Shown piece after piece: positions 55,113 through 63,954 of a stretch of DNA of 64,000 nt. Both the position numbers and the translations under genes were made by a program. The stretch lies in contig NZ_KQ948854.1 of the NCBI RefSeq assembly GCF_001514215.1, positions 407,434 to 471,433 on the forward strand. Direction: 5' to 3'. The DNA is from Streptomyces bungoensis (lineage in GTDB: Bacteria > Actinomycetota > Actinomycetes > Streptomycetales > Streptomycetaceae). Position 1 is the first letter of the stretch. Each line of letters begins with the position of its first letter. The notes under the pieces were generated by a model. It saw nothing but the letters and a program-made list of their open reading frames with translations, was not told the DNA's origin and made no database searches.

Positions 55113-55175
55113 CAAGCGCACTCCCGTAAGAAATCCGCAGGACGGCCCGGGGCGGGGGTCGTTAGCGTGCGGAGC

Positions 55176-55655
55176 ATGACACTTGTACGCCGGGCCCGTC
55201 CCGAGGACGCCGCGGAAGTGCTGCGGCTGCGCCAGGTCATGATCGACTCGGTCTTCGGGCCGGAGGGCCCCGGCGGGCCGACGGACTGGCACACCGCGTC
55301 CCTGCCCACCCTGCGGGCCCGGCTCACCGGGGAGGACGGGGACTTCGCCGCCTTCGTGGTGGACCATCCGCAGCGGCCGGGCGCCCTGGCCGCGATGGTC
55401 GCCGGGACGCTGGAGTACCGGATCGGGCGGGCCGGCAACCCGCACGGGCGGGTCGGGTACGTCTTCAGCGTCGCCACCGATCCGGGCCAGCGGCGGCGGG
55501 GGTACGCGCGCGCGTGCATGGGGGAACTGCTGGAGTGGTTCCGGCTGCGGGGCGCCGCCCAGGTCGACCTGAACGCGTCCGCCGAGGCCGAGCCGCTGTA
55601 CGCGTCCCTGGGCTTCGTACGGAAGCCGGACCCCTCGATGCGGTTGCGGCTGTGA
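55176..55655 (+). CDS. GNAT acetyltransferase
   Basis: The 159-residue product starts MTLVRRARPEDAAEVLRLRQVMID, with VGYVFSVATDPGQRRRGYARACMGELLEWF as the acetyl-CoA loop (RRRGYA) and AEPLYASLGFVRKPDP at the end. Family acceptors vary. TAGCGT at 55163-55168 lies 7 bases before the ATG at 55176 and suggests a leaderless mRNA. It is the likely target of the divergent MerR. Confidence 0.88.
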   Translation: MTLVRRARPEDAAEVLRLRQVMIDSVFGPEGPGGPTDWHTASLPTLRARLTGEDGDFAAFVVDHPQRPGALAAMVAGTLEYRIGRAGNPHGRVGYVFSVATDPGQRRRGYARACMGELLEWFRLRGAAQVDLNASAEAEPLYASLGFVRKPDPSMRLRL

Positions 55656-55675
55656 GGCCGGATTAGGCTCGCGGC

Positions 55676-56497
55676 ATGTCGTTGCAGAGTCTGGCGTTGA
55701 TCGAGAACTGGCCGGTGCCCACCGCCGCGGCGGGGGTCGTACGGGCCGACGGGACGGTCCTCGGAACCCACGGCCCGGTCGGGCACCGCTTCCCGCTGGC
55801 CTCGGTGACCAAGCCGCTGGCGGCGTACGCGGTGCTCGTCGCCTACGAGGAGGGGGCCGTGGAGCTGGACGAACCGGCCGGGCCGCCCGGGTCGACGGTG
55901 CGGCACCTGCTCGCCCACACCTCCGGGCTGGCGTTCGACGAGCACCGGGTCATGGCGCCGCCCGGGGAGCGGCGGCTGTACTCCAACGCCGGGTTCGAGC
56001 AGCTCGGGGACCACGTCGCCAAGGCGACGGACATCCCGTTCGCCGAGTACCTGCGGCAGGCGGTGCTGGAGCCGCTGGGGATGGCGTCGACGTCGCTGGA
56101 GGGCTCCCCGGCGAAGGACGGCGTGTCCACCGTCGCGGACCTCCTGCGGTTCGCGGCGGAGGTGCAGGCGCCGCGGCTGCTGGACCCGCGGACGGTGGCC
56201 GAGGCGATGAGCGTGCAGTACCCGGGGACGAAGGGGGTGCTGCCGGGGTACGGGCACCAGAACCCGAACGACTGGGGGCTGGGCTTCGAGATCCGGGACG
56301 GCAAGTCGCCCCACTGGACCGGGAGTTCCTCGTCACCGCGTACGTTCGGGCACTTCGGCCAGTCCGGTACGTTCCTGTGGGCCGACCCCGACGCGGGGGT
56401 CGCCGGGGTGGCACTGACGGACCGGGCGTTCGGGCCCTGGGCGGTCGAGGCGTGGCCGGTGTTCACCGACGCCGTGCTGGCCGAGCTGCGCGGCTGA
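55676..56497 (+). CDS. Serine hydrolase (class C beta-lactamase fold)
   Basis: The 273-residue product has the SxxK motif SVTK at 43-46, a YSN motif in RRLYSNAGF, and FGHFGQSG near the end in place of KTG. This is the beta-lactamase/D-Ala-D-Ala carboxypeptidase (EstB-like) layout without a signal peptide. It is therefore likely a cytosolic esterase or amidase, not a drug-resistance enzyme (inference). ATG at 55676 with TAGGCT six bases upstream; leaderless is possible. Confidence 0.88.
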   Translation: MSLQSLALIENWPVPTAAAGVVRADGTVLGTHGPVGHRFPLASVTKPLAAYAVLVAYEEGAVELDEPAGPPGSTVRHLLAHTSGLAFDEHRVMAPPGERRLYSNAGFEQLGDHVAKATDIPFAEYLRQAVLEPLGMASTSLEGSPAKDGVSTVADLLRFAAEVQAPRLLDPRTVAEAMSVQYPGTKGVLPGYGHQNPNDWGLGFEIRDGKSPHWTGSSSSPRTFGHFGQSGTFLWADPDAGVAGVALTDRAFGPWAVEAWPVFTDAVLAELRG

Positions 56498-57154
56498 TCA
56501 GCGCCCCATCTCCCACAGCAGCAGTTCCGCCGGCGTCCTGCCCACCGCCTCCAGGTCCTCCGGGCCGGTGATCCGGGCCGAATCGCCGGCGCCCAGCGTC
56601 TCCCCGGCCAGCGCGACCTCGCCCCGCACGACGTGGGCGTAGACGTGGGGCGCGTCCGGAACGGCGGTCCGCTCCCCCGCGGCCAGGCGGCGCACGTGGA
56701 GCATCGCGCCGGCCGCGGGGACGGCGTACGGCGTCGAGTCGGCGATGCCGCGGACGATGTCGTAGGAGGGCTCGCCGCCGGGCTCCCGGGGCGCCAGCCA
56801 CATCTGCAGGAAGGCCAGCGGCACCGGGCCGTCGTTGCGCTCGACGTGCCGCACGCCCGCCGCCGCGCTCAGGTGCTGGACGTCGCCGGCGCGGACCAGG
56901 GTCTCGTGGCCCGTGGAGTCGCGGTGGGTCAGCTCGCCCTCGATCACCCAGGTGACGATCTCCGTGTGGCTGTGCGGGTGTTCGCCGAACCCGGCGCCCG
57001 GCGCGAGCCGCTCCTCGTTGCAGGCGATCACCGCGCCGAAGCGCAGGTTCTCCGGTTCGTAGTGCGGGCCGAAGGAGAAGGCGTGGCGGGTGTCGATCCC
57101 GGCCTCGGGATCCCCTCCGCGGTAGCGCCCGCCGGCGCGCCGTACGTCGATCAC
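56498..57154 (-). CDS. Pirin family bicupin
   Basis: The 218-residue product has the pirin N-cupin with FGEHPHSHTEIVTWVIEGELTHRDS, in which the two His (HPHSH) and a Glu bind metal, and a C-cupin domain that is partly degraded. Pirins can act as quercetinases or as redox-sensitive cofactors. The stop is immediately next to the stop of the serine hydrolase gene. GTG at 57154 is used; GTGs at 57160 and 57163 are close alternatives. Confidence 0.87.
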   Translation of the reverse strand: MIDVRRAGGRYRGGDPEAGIDTRHAFSFGPHYEPENLRFGAVIACNEERLAPGAGFGEHPHSHTEIVTWVIEGELTHRDSTGHETLVRAGDVQHLSAAAGVRHVERNDGPVPLAFLQMWLAPREPGGEPSYDIVRGIADSTPYAVPAAGAMLHVRRLAAGERTAVPDAPHVYAHVVRGEVALAGETLGAGDSARITGPEDLEAVGRTPAELLLWEMGR

Positions 57155-57248
57155 GGGCACCACGGTAGACCCCGCGCGCGGCCGCGGCGGACCGCTCCGC
57201 CGACCCCGGCGGCACATGCTCCCGTCCGGATAAGGCAGTCTTGTCCCC

Positions 57249-58454
57249 GTGCCCGAACCCGTATCCCACCACCGCGAACCCGCAGCGCACGCCGTCCACC
57301 CGCACTCCGCGACGCTGAAGCGGCTGGAGAAGTCCTCCGGGTCGCTGGCCGCGCAGGCCATCGCGCGCATGGACGAGACCCTGCCGTGGTACCGGGCCAT
57401 GCCCCCGGAGAACCGTTCCTGGATCGGGCTCGTGGCGCAGGCGGGCATCGCGGCCTTCACCGAGTGGTTCCGGCATCCCGACGCCCCGCAGGCGATCTCC
57501 ACCGACGTGTTCGGCACCGCTCCCCGGGAGCTGACCCGGGCCATCACGCTGCGGCAGACCGTGGAGATGGTGCGCACCACCATCGAGGTCATGGAGTCCG
57601 CCATCGACGAGGTGGCGGCCCCGGGGGACGAGAGCGCGCTGCGCGAGGCGCTGCTCGTGTACGCGCGGGAGATCGCCTTCGCCACCGCCCAGGTGTACGC
57701 GCAGGCCGCCGAGGCACGCGGTGCCTGGGACGCGCGGCTGGAGTCGCTGGTCGTCAACGCCGTGCTGAGCGGGGAGGCCGACGAGGGCGCCGTCAGCCGG
57801 GCCGCCGCCCTCGGCTGGAACTCGCCCGAGCACGTGTGCGTGGTGCTCGGGACGGCGCCGGACGGGGACAGCGAGCTGACGGTCGAGGCGATCCGGCGGG
57901 CCGCCCGGCACGCCAAGCTGCAGGTGCTCACGGGCGTGCTCGGGGACCGGCTCGTGGTGATCGCCGGGGGCAGCGCCAATCCGCTCGCCGTCGCCAGGTC
58001 GCTGATCGGGCCCTATGCGGCCGGGCCGGTCGTGGCGGGGCCCGTCGTGCCCGACCTGACGGCCGCCACGCGGTCCGCGCAGGCCGCCGCCGCCGGCCTG
58101 AAGGCGTGTTCCGCCTGGCAGGACGCACCGCGCCCGGTGCTGGCGGACGACCTGCTGCCGGAGCGCGCCATCGCGGGTGATCCGGGCGCGCGCGAGCAGC
58201 TGGTGGAGGAGATCTACAGACCGCTGGAGGAGGCCGGCTCCGCGCTCCTGGAAACCCTGAGTGTGTACCTGGAGCAGGCGAGCAGTCTGGAAGGCGCGGC
58301 GCGGATGCTCTTCGTTCACCCGAACACCGTGCGCTACCGGCTCCGACGTGTGACAGACGTCACCGGCTGGTCGCCATCGGATGTACGATCCGCGTTCACC
58401 CTGCGGATCGCCCTGATCCTGGGGCGTCTCGCCGATGGAGACCTCCAGACCTGA
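57249..58454 (+). CDS. fasR: FasR, activator of fatty acid biosynthesis genes
   Basis: The 401-residue product has a CdaR/PucR-type HTH at the C-terminus (ARMLFVHPNTVRYRLRRVTDVTGW, about 355-379) and long helical N- and middle domains. In Streptomyces coelicolor FasR activates fabD-fabH-acpP-fabF and is essential. Gene order here (directly upstream of fabD, 89 bp before its start) and the sequence match that. A dyad of uncertain role overlaps the region right after its stop codon. Confidence 0.95.
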   Translation: MPEPVSHHREPAAHAVHPHSATLKRLEKSSGSLAAQAIARMDETLPWYRAMPPENRSWIGLVAQAGIAAFTEWFRHPDAPQAISTDVFGTAPRELTRAITLRQTVEMVRTTIEVMESAIDEVAAPGDESALREALLVYAREIAFATAQVYAQAAEARGAWDARLESLVVNAVLSGEADEGAVSRAAALGWNSPEHVCVVLGTAPDGDSELTVEAIRRAARHAKLQVLTGVLGDRLVVIAGGSANPLAVARSLIGPYAAGPVVAGPVVPDLTAATRSAQAAAAGLKACSAWQDAPRPVLADDLLPERAIAGDPGAREQLVEEIYRPLEEAGSALLETLSVYLEQASSLEGAARMLFVHPNTVRYRLRRVTDVTGWSPSDVRSAFTLRIALILGRLADGDLQT

Positions 58455-58455
58455 G

Positions 58456-58483
58456 CTTTTGTCGGGGGCCCACAAAAGCCCCC
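58456..58483 (+). promoter_or_regulatory. Overlapping inverted repeats between fasR and fabD
   Basis: CTTTTGT (58456-58462) pairs with ACAAAAG (58472-58478), and GGGGGC (58464-58469) pairs with GCCCCC (58478-58483). The two stems share bases and cannot form together. The AT-rich outer dyad suits a DNA-binding site for FasR; the GC stem suits termination of fasR. Confidence 0.6.
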
Positions 58484-58543
58484 GGTGTTCTTCGTCCCTG
58501 TCCCCACGGGCGGTCGCGGCCGTCCCCAAGAGAGAGTGTGAGA

Positions 58544-59461
58544 GTGCTCGTACTCGTCGCTCCCGGCCAGGGCGCCCAGACGCCCGGCTTCCTGACCCCC
58601 TGGCTCGAACTGCCCGGCGCCGCGGACCGCGTCGCCGCGTGGTCGGACGCCATCGGCCTCGACCTGGTCCACTACGGCACCCAGGCCGACGCGGACGCCA
58701 TCCGCGACACCGCGGTGGCCCAGCCGCTGCTGGTCGCCGCCGGGATCCTGTCCGCCGCGGCACTGGGTGACGTCCATCCGGGCGCCGTGGCCGGCCACAG
58801 CGTCGGCGAGATCACCGCCGCCGCCTTCGCGGGCGTCCTCGCCGACACCGCCGCGCTGCGTCTGGTCCGCAGGCGGGGTCTGGCCATGGCCGACGCCGCC
58901 GCGATCACCCAGACCGGCATGTCGGCGCTGCTCGGCGGCGACCCGGAGACCTCCGTGGCGCACCTGGAGAAGCTGGGCCTGACCCCGGCGAACATCAACG
59001 GCGCGGGCCAGATCGTCGCCGCCGGCACGCTCGAGCAGCTCGCCGCGCTGGCCGAGGACAAGCCCGAGGGCGTGCGCAAGGTCGTCCCGCTGAAGGTCGC
59101 CGGCGCGTTCCACACGCACCACATGGCGCCCGCCGTCGAGGCGCTGGCCAAGGCGGCCGCGGAGCTGGAGCCCGCCGACCCGAAGGTTCCCTACGTCTCC
59201 AACAAGGACGGCCGCACCGTCACCGCCGGCTCCGAGGTGCTCGAGCGGCTGGTCGGCCAGGTAGCCAACCCGGTCCGCTGGGACCTGTGCATGGAGGCGT
59301 TCAAGGAAATCGGCGCCACCGCATTGATCGAGGTCTGCCCGGGCGGCACCCTCACGGGTCTCGCCAAGCGTGCCCTGCCCGGCGTCAAGACGCTGGCCCT
59401 GAAGACCCCCGACGACCTCGACGCGGCCCGCGAGCTGATCGCCGAGCACGTCAACGCCTGA
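58544..59461 (+). CDS. fabD: Malonyl-CoA:ACP transacylase
   Basis: The 305-residue enzyme moves malonyl from CoA to ACP in FAS II. GQGAQ (9-13), the nucleophile motif GHSVGE with Ser86, and AFHTHHM with His190 are present, in normal positions and length. GTG at 58544 is favoured because AAGAGAGAG lies about 8 nt upstream; GTG at 58538 is possible. It leads fabD-fabH-acpP-fabF, which is probably one operon. Confidence 0.97.
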   Translation: MLVLVAPGQGAQTPGFLTPWLELPGAADRVAAWSDAIGLDLVHYGTQADADAIRDTAVAQPLLVAAGILSAAALGDVHPGAVAGHSVGEITAAAFAGVLADTAALRLVRRRGLAMADAAAITQTGMSALLGGDPETSVAHLEKLGLTPANINGAGQIVAAGTLEQLAALAEDKPEGVRKVVPLKVAGAFHTHHMAPAVEALAKAAAELEPADPKVPYVSNKDGRTVTAGSEVLERLVGQVANPVRWDLCMEAFKEIGATALIEVCPGGTLTGLAKRALPGVKTLALKTPDDLDAARELIAEHVNA

Positions 59462-59482
59462 CGCCTAAGGAGCCGTACGAAC

Positions 59483-60514
59483 ATGTCGAAGATCAGGCCC
59501 AGCAAGGGCGCCCCGTACGCGCGCATCCTCGGCGTCGGCGGCTACCGGCCGACCCGGGTGGTGCCCAACGAGGTGATCCTCGAGAAGATCGACTCGTCCG
59601 ACGAGTGGATCCGTTCGCGCTCCGGCATCGAGACGCGGCACTGGGCCGGGCCCGAGGAGACCGTCGCCGCGATGTCCGTCGAGGCCGCCGGCAAGGCGAT
59701 CGCCGACGCGGGCATCGACGCCGAGCGGATCGGCGCCGTGGTCGTCTCCACCGTCTCGCACTTCAGCCAGACCCCGGCCGTCGCCACCGAGATCGCCGAC
59801 AAGCTGGGCACGAACAAGGCCGCCGCCTTCGACATCTCGGCCGGCTGCGCGGGCTTCGGCTACGGCCTCACCCTCGCCAAGGGCATGGTGGTGGAAGGGT
59901 CCGCCGAGTACGTGCTCGTCATCGGCGTGGAGCGGCTGAGCGACCTGACCGACCTGGAGGACCGGGCGACGGCCTTCCTGTTCGGCGACGGCGCCGGCGC
60001 GGTCGTGGTCGGCCCCTCCCAGGAACCGGCGATCGGCCCGACCGTGTGGGGCTCGGAGGGCGACAAGGCCGGGACCATCAAGCAGACCGTGTCCTGGGAC
60101 CGGTTCAGGATCGGCGACCTGTCCGAGCTGCCCGTGGACAGCGAGGGCAACGTCAAGTTCCCTGCGATCACGCAGGAGGGCCAGGCGGTGTTCCGCTGGG
60201 CCGTGTTCGAGATGGCGAAGGTCGCCCAGCAGGCGCTGGACGCGGCCGGGATCAGCTCGGACGACCTGGACGTCTTCATCCCGCACCAGGCCAACGTGCG
60301 GATCATCGACTCGATGGTGAAGACTCTCAAGCTGCCGGAGCACGTCACGGTCGCCCGTGACATCCGCACCACCGGCAACACCTCGGCCGCCTCGATCCCG
60401 CTCGCGATGGAGCGGCTCCTGGCGACCGGCGAGGCGAAGAGCGGCGACACCGCGCTCGTCATCGGATTCGGGGCGGGTCTCGTCTACGCCGCCACGGTCG
60501 TTACCCTCCCCTAG
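59483..60514 (+). CDS. fabH: Beta-ketoacyl-ACP synthase III
   Basis: The 343-residue enzyme starts fatty acid chains from short acyl-CoA (isobutyryl and similar in Streptomyces) and malonyl-ACP. The catalytic triad is Cys122 (SAGCAGFGYG), His268 (IPHQANVRI) and Asn299 (GNTSAASIP), exactly as in FabH. It is 21 nt after fabD with AAGGAG as ribosome site. Length is slightly over the E. coli enzyme, as usual for actinobacteria. Confidence 0.97.
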   Translation: MSKIRPSKGAPYARILGVGGYRPTRVVPNEVILEKIDSSDEWIRSRSGIETRHWAGPEETVAAMSVEAAGKAIADAGIDAERIGAVVVSTVSHFSQTPAVATEIADKLGTNKAAAFDISAGCAGFGYGLTLAKGMVVEGSAEYVLVIGVERLSDLTDLEDRATAFLFGDGAGAVVVGPSQEPAIGPTVWGSEGDKAGTIKQTVSWDRFRIGDLSELPVDSEGNVKFPAITQEGQAVFRWAVFEMAKVAQQALDAAGISSDDLDVFIPHQANVRIIDSMVKTLKLPEHVTVARDIRTTGNTSAASIPLAMERLLATGEAKSGDTALVIGFGAGLVYAATVVTLP

Positions 60515-60594
60515 GCACTCCGTGCCGGATCTTGCGTCCGGCACGGTGCACACTGCCACCAACCGTTCGGAACATCGAAGAAGGAGCGCCTGAC

Positions 60595-60843
60595 ATGGCC
60601 GCCACTCAGGAAGAGATCGTCGCCGGTCTCGCCGAGATCGTGAACGAGATCGCCGGGATCCCCACCGAGGACGTCCAGCTGGACAAGTCCTTCACCGACG
60701 ACCTGGACGTGGACTCGCTGTCCATGGTCGAGGTCGTCGTCGCCGCCGAGGAGCGCTTCGACGTGAAGATCCCGGACGAGGACGTCAAGAACCTCAAGAC
60801 GGTCGGTGACGCCACCGACTACATCCTGAAGCACCAGGCCTGA
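60595..60843 (+). CDS. acpP: Acyl carrier protein
   Basis: The 82-residue acidic helical protein carries DSLSMVE with Ser41 as the phosphopantetheine site. It is the carrier of the type II fatty acid synthase. AAGGAGC precedes ATG 60595. Gene order between fabH and fabF is standard in Streptomyces. Confidence 0.97.
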   Translation: MAATQEEIVAGLAEIVNEIAGIPTEDVQLDKSFTDDLDVDSLSMVEVVVAAEERFDVKIPDEDVKNLKTVGDATDYILKHQA

Positions 60844-60928
60844 GCCAGCCGTTAGGCCCCAGGCCGCACTGCCCCGCCACCCGGCGGTGGCGCCGTAGAA
60901 TCCCGCATCCGTTGGAGAAAGAATTCCC

Positions 60929-62191
60929 GTGAGCCCGACCAATCGCACCGTGGTCGTCACCGGTATCGGCGCAACCACACCGCTGGGTGGCGACGCAGCC
61001 TCGTTCTGGGAGGCCCTGGTCGCCGGCAAGTCCGGCGTGGGTCCCCTGGAGCAGGAATGGGCGGCCGAGCTGCCGGTCCGTATCGCCGCGCAGATCGCCG
61101 TCGAGCCGGGCGAGATCATCCCCCGCCCGCAGGCCCGCAAGCTGGACCGGTCCGCGCAGTTCGCGCTGATCGCCGCTCAGGAGGCCTGGAAGGACGCCGG
61201 TTTCACCGCCCGGGCCGGCGAGGACGCGTCCGTGAACCCCGACCGTCTCGGTGCGGTCATCGCCTCCGGCATCGGCGGCGTGACGACGCTCCTGGACCAG
61301 TACGACGTGCTCAAGGAGAAGGGCGTACGCCGTGTCTCCCCGCACACCGTGCCGATGCTGATGCCCAACTCCCCGGCGGCCAACGTCGGCATCGAGCTGG
61401 GCGCGCGGGCCGGTGTGCACACCCCCGTGTCGGCCTGCGCCTCGGGCGCGGAGGCCATCGGGTACGCGATCGAGATGATCCGCACCGGGCGTGCGGACGT
61501 GGTCGTGGCCGGTGGTACCGAGGCCGCCATCCACCCGCTTCCCATCGCCGCGTTCGGCAACATGATGGCGATGTCCAAGAACAACGACGACCCCGAGGGC
61601 GCCTCGCGTCCCTACGACGCCGGCCGTGACGGCTTCGTCCTCGGCGAGGGCGCCGGTGTGATCGTCCTGGAGTCCGAGGAGCACGCGAAGGCGCGCGGCG
61701 CGCGGATCTACGTCGAGGCGGTCGGCCAGGGCATCTCGGCCGACGCGCACCACATCACGCAGCCGGAGCCGTCCGGCAACGGCATCGCGCACGCGCTGCA
61801 GAACCTGCTGGACCACACCGACCTGAAGCCGGCCGAGATCGTGCACGTGAACGCGCACGCCACGTCCACGCCGCAGGGCGACGTGGCCGAGATCAAGGCG
61901 CTGCGCAAGGTGTTCGGCGACGACGTCGACCACATGGCCATCTCGGCGACCAAGTCGATGACGGGTCACCTGCTCGGTGGCGCCGGCGGTATCGAGACGG
62001 TCGCGTCGATCCTGGCGCTGGTGAACCGCACGGCTCCGCCGACCATCAACGTGGAGAACCTCGACCCCGAAGTCAACGCGGACGTCGTGACCGGCGAGGC
62101 GCGCCGGCTGCCCGAGGGGCGGATCGCCGTGCTGAACGACTCGTTCGGCTTCGGCGGGCACAACGTGGTCCTGGCGTTCCGGACCGTCTGA
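60929..62191 (+). CDS. fabF: Beta-ketoacyl-ACP synthase II
   Basis: The 420-residue condensing enzyme has Cys170 (VSACASGAEA), His310 (VNAHATSTP) and His347 (MTGHLLGGAGG), the C-H-H triad of KAS I/II, and Lys342. It elongates acyl-ACP with malonyl-ACP. GTG at 60929 follows GGAGAAAG. A long perfect hairpin ends the operon. It is not a chain-length factor, as all catalytic residues are present. Confidence 0.97.
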   Translation: MSPTNRTVVVTGIGATTPLGGDAASFWEALVAGKSGVGPLEQEWAAELPVRIAAQIAVEPGEIIPRPQARKLDRSAQFALIAAQEAWKDAGFTARAGEDASVNPDRLGAVIASGIGGVTTLLDQYDVLKEKGVRRVSPHTVPMLMPNSPAANVGIELGARAGVHTPVSACASGAEAIGYAIEMIRTGRADVVVAGGTEAAIHPLPIAAFGNMMAMSKNNDDPEGASRPYDAGRDGFVLGEGAGVIVLESEEHAKARGARIYVEAVGQGISADAHHITQPEPSGNGIAHALQNLLDHTDLKPAEIVHVNAHATSTPQGDVAEIKALRKVFGDDVDHMAISATKSMTGHLLGGAGGIETVASILALVNRTAPPTINVENLDPEVNADVVTGEARRLPEGRIAVLNDSFGFGGHNVVLAFRTV

Positions 62192-62204
62192 GAGAGCGTC
62201 TGAG

Positions 62205-62250
62205 ACACGGCGAAGGGCCCTCACCCGGCGGTGAGGGCCCTTCGCCGTGT
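62205..62250 (+). terminator. 20-bp perfect hairpin ending the fab operon
   Basis: The arms 62205-62224 and 62231-62250 are exact complements with a 6-nt loop, 13 nt after the fabF stop. It also faces the DUF3145 stop at 62285 and may serve both. Confidence 0.88.
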
Positions 62251-62284
62251 CCGGTCGTGTCCGGTCGCCGTCGAGTCCGTTCCT

Positions 62285-62779
62285 TCAGACCACCTGGTGC
62301 AGCCAGCGCACCGGGGCTCCCTCTCCGGCGTAGCGGAACGGCTCGAGTTCGTCGTCCCACGGCTTGCCCAGGAGCTTGGCGATCTCCGCCTCCAGGTCCG
62401 TCTCGCCCCGCTGGGAGCGGGTCAGCGCCGCGCGCAGGCGGTCCTCGGGGATGAGGATGTCGCCGTGCAGGCCGGTGACGGCGTGGAAGATGCCGAGTTC
62501 GGGGGTGCAGCTGTAGCGCTCGCCCTCCGCCGTGGGGCAGGGCTCCGCGGTGACCTCGAAGCGCAGCAGGTGCCAGCCGCGCAGCGCCGAGGCGAGTTTG
62601 GAGGCGGTGCCGACCTGGCCCTGCCAGGAGAACTCCGAGCGCCAGGTGCCGGGCGCGGCGGGCTGGCGGATCCAGTCCAGGCTGACGCGCGTGCCGAGCA
62701 CCCCGGCGACGGCCCACTCGACGTGCGGGCACAGCGCGCGCGGCGCGGAGTGCACGTACAGAACTCCACGTGTCGTCAC
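62285..62779 (-). CDS. DUF3145 protein
   Basis: The 164-residue product matches actinobacterial DUF3145 with GVLYVHSAPRALCPHVEWAVAGVLG, WIRQPAAPGTWRSEFSWQG and ALRGWHLLRFEVTAEP. The family has no known activity but is always soluble and often near fab genes. GTG at 62779 begins the conserved MTTRGVLYVHS-like segment. Ordinary codon use. Confidence 0.9.
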   Translation of the reverse strand: MTTRGVLYVHSAPRALCPHVEWAVAGVLGTRVSLDWIRQPAAPGTWRSEFSWQGQVGTASKLASALRGWHLLRFEVTAEPCPTAEGERYSCTPELGIFHAVTGLHGDILIPEDRLRAALTRSQRGETDLEAEIAKLLGKPWDDELEPFRYAGEGAPVRWLHQVV

Positions 62780-63033
62780 CGGGACCTCCGGGCAGAGCGG
62801 GACATTGCGGACTGGCTGGGCGGCCGTGGCGCGACGGCCGCGTTGATGGCGAGGCTACCTTGCGGCGGGGCAAGGAGTGTGACGTACCGTCGCTCCCAGG
62901 GCCGGGAAACCGCCTCCATTCACCCAGGGGGACGCTTGTGCGGGGGTGTGCCGTTCCCGGGTCCCCGGCCGGGGAACTCTCACGCGTTGTCATAGGAGGG
63001 GCACTGCACCGTCGAGCGAGGAGACCATCAGGG

Positions 63034-63939
63034 ATGCGCAAGCGAAGGCAGCGGCACACGCGGGCCGGCCTCGCGGTCGTGGCGGCGGCCGTGCTGGCCA
63101 CGGCGGGCTGCGACGCCTTCGGCGGAGGCGGCCCGGCGGGCCAGAAGGATTCCCGGGACAGCGCCTCGCACCCGCCGGCCCGGCCGGCCCCGGTGTGGGA
63201 CCGCAGCCCGGACTCGGTCGCCGCGGTCGGCGACTCCATCACCCGGGGCTTCGACGCCTGCGACGTGCTCTCCGACTGCCCCCAGGTGTCGTGGGCGACG
63301 GGCAGCGACGCCCAGGTGGACAGTCTGGCGGTCCGGCTGCTGGGCGCGGCGGGGGCGGCGCGGCGCAGCTGGAACTACGCGCAGACCGGCGCCCGGATGT
63401 CCGACCTGCCCGGGCAGATGGCCCGCGCGGTGAAGCGCAGGCCCGCGCTGGTGACGGTGATGGCGGGGGCCAACGACGCCTGCCGCTCCTCGGCCTCCGC
63501 GATGACGCCGGTGGCGGACTTCCGCGCGGACTTCGAGAAGGCGCTGGGCACGCTGCGCAGGGCGCTGCCGAAGTCGCAGGTGTACGTGGCGAGCGTGCCG
63601 AACCTGAAGCGGCTGTGGGCGCAGGGGCGGACGAACCCGCTCGGCAAGCAGGTGTGGAAGCTGGGCATCTGCCCGTCGATGCTGGCCGACGCCGACGACC
63701 TGACGAGTGCGGCCGTGGTGCGGCGGGACACGGTGCAGCAGCGCGTGGAGGCGTACAACGAGGTGCTGAAGGAGGTGTGCGCCAAGGACCGCCGCTGCCG
63801 CTTCGACGGCGACGCGGTCTTCGACTACCGCTTCGGCACGGAGCAGCTCAGCCAGTGGGACTGGTTCCACCCGAGCCGGAACGGGCAGGCCAGGCTGGCC
63901 GAGATCGCCTACCGCACTGTCACCGCCCCGCGGCCGTGA
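63034..63939 (+). CDS. SGNH/GDSL-type hydrolase lipoprotein
   Basis: The 301-residue product has a signal peptide ending in the lipobox LATAGC (Cys26), an Asp/Ser/Pro linker, and an SGNH hydrolase domain: VAAVGDSITRGF (Ser nucleophile in block I), TVMAGANDACRSS (block III Asn) and DWFHPSRNGQARLAE (block V Asp and His). All four blocks are recognisable. It should act on lipid or carbohydrate esters on the outer face of the membrane. ATG at 63034 follows GAGGAGACC. Confidence 0.92.
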   Translation: MRKRRQRHTRAGLAVVAAAVLATAGCDAFGGGGPAGQKDSRDSASHPPARPAPVWDRSPDSVAAVGDSITRGFDACDVLSDCPQVSWATGSDAQVDSLAVRLLGAAGAARRSWNYAQTGARMSDLPGQMARAVKRRPALVTVMAGANDACRSSASAMTPVADFRADFEKALGTLRRALPKSQVYVASVPNLKRLWAQGRTNPLGKQVWKLGICPSMLADADDLTSAAVVRRDTVQQRVEAYNEVLKEVCAKDRRCRFDGDAVFDYRFGTEQLSQWDWFHPSRNGQARLAEIAYRTVTAPRP

Positions 63940-63954
63940 CCTAGGGTTTCCCAC

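Noticed and set aside
55676..56497. Beta-lactamase resistance gene
   Set aside because: The fold is shared, but there is no signal peptide and the KTG motif is replaced by HFGQSG, so a cytosolic esterase or amidase is more likely.
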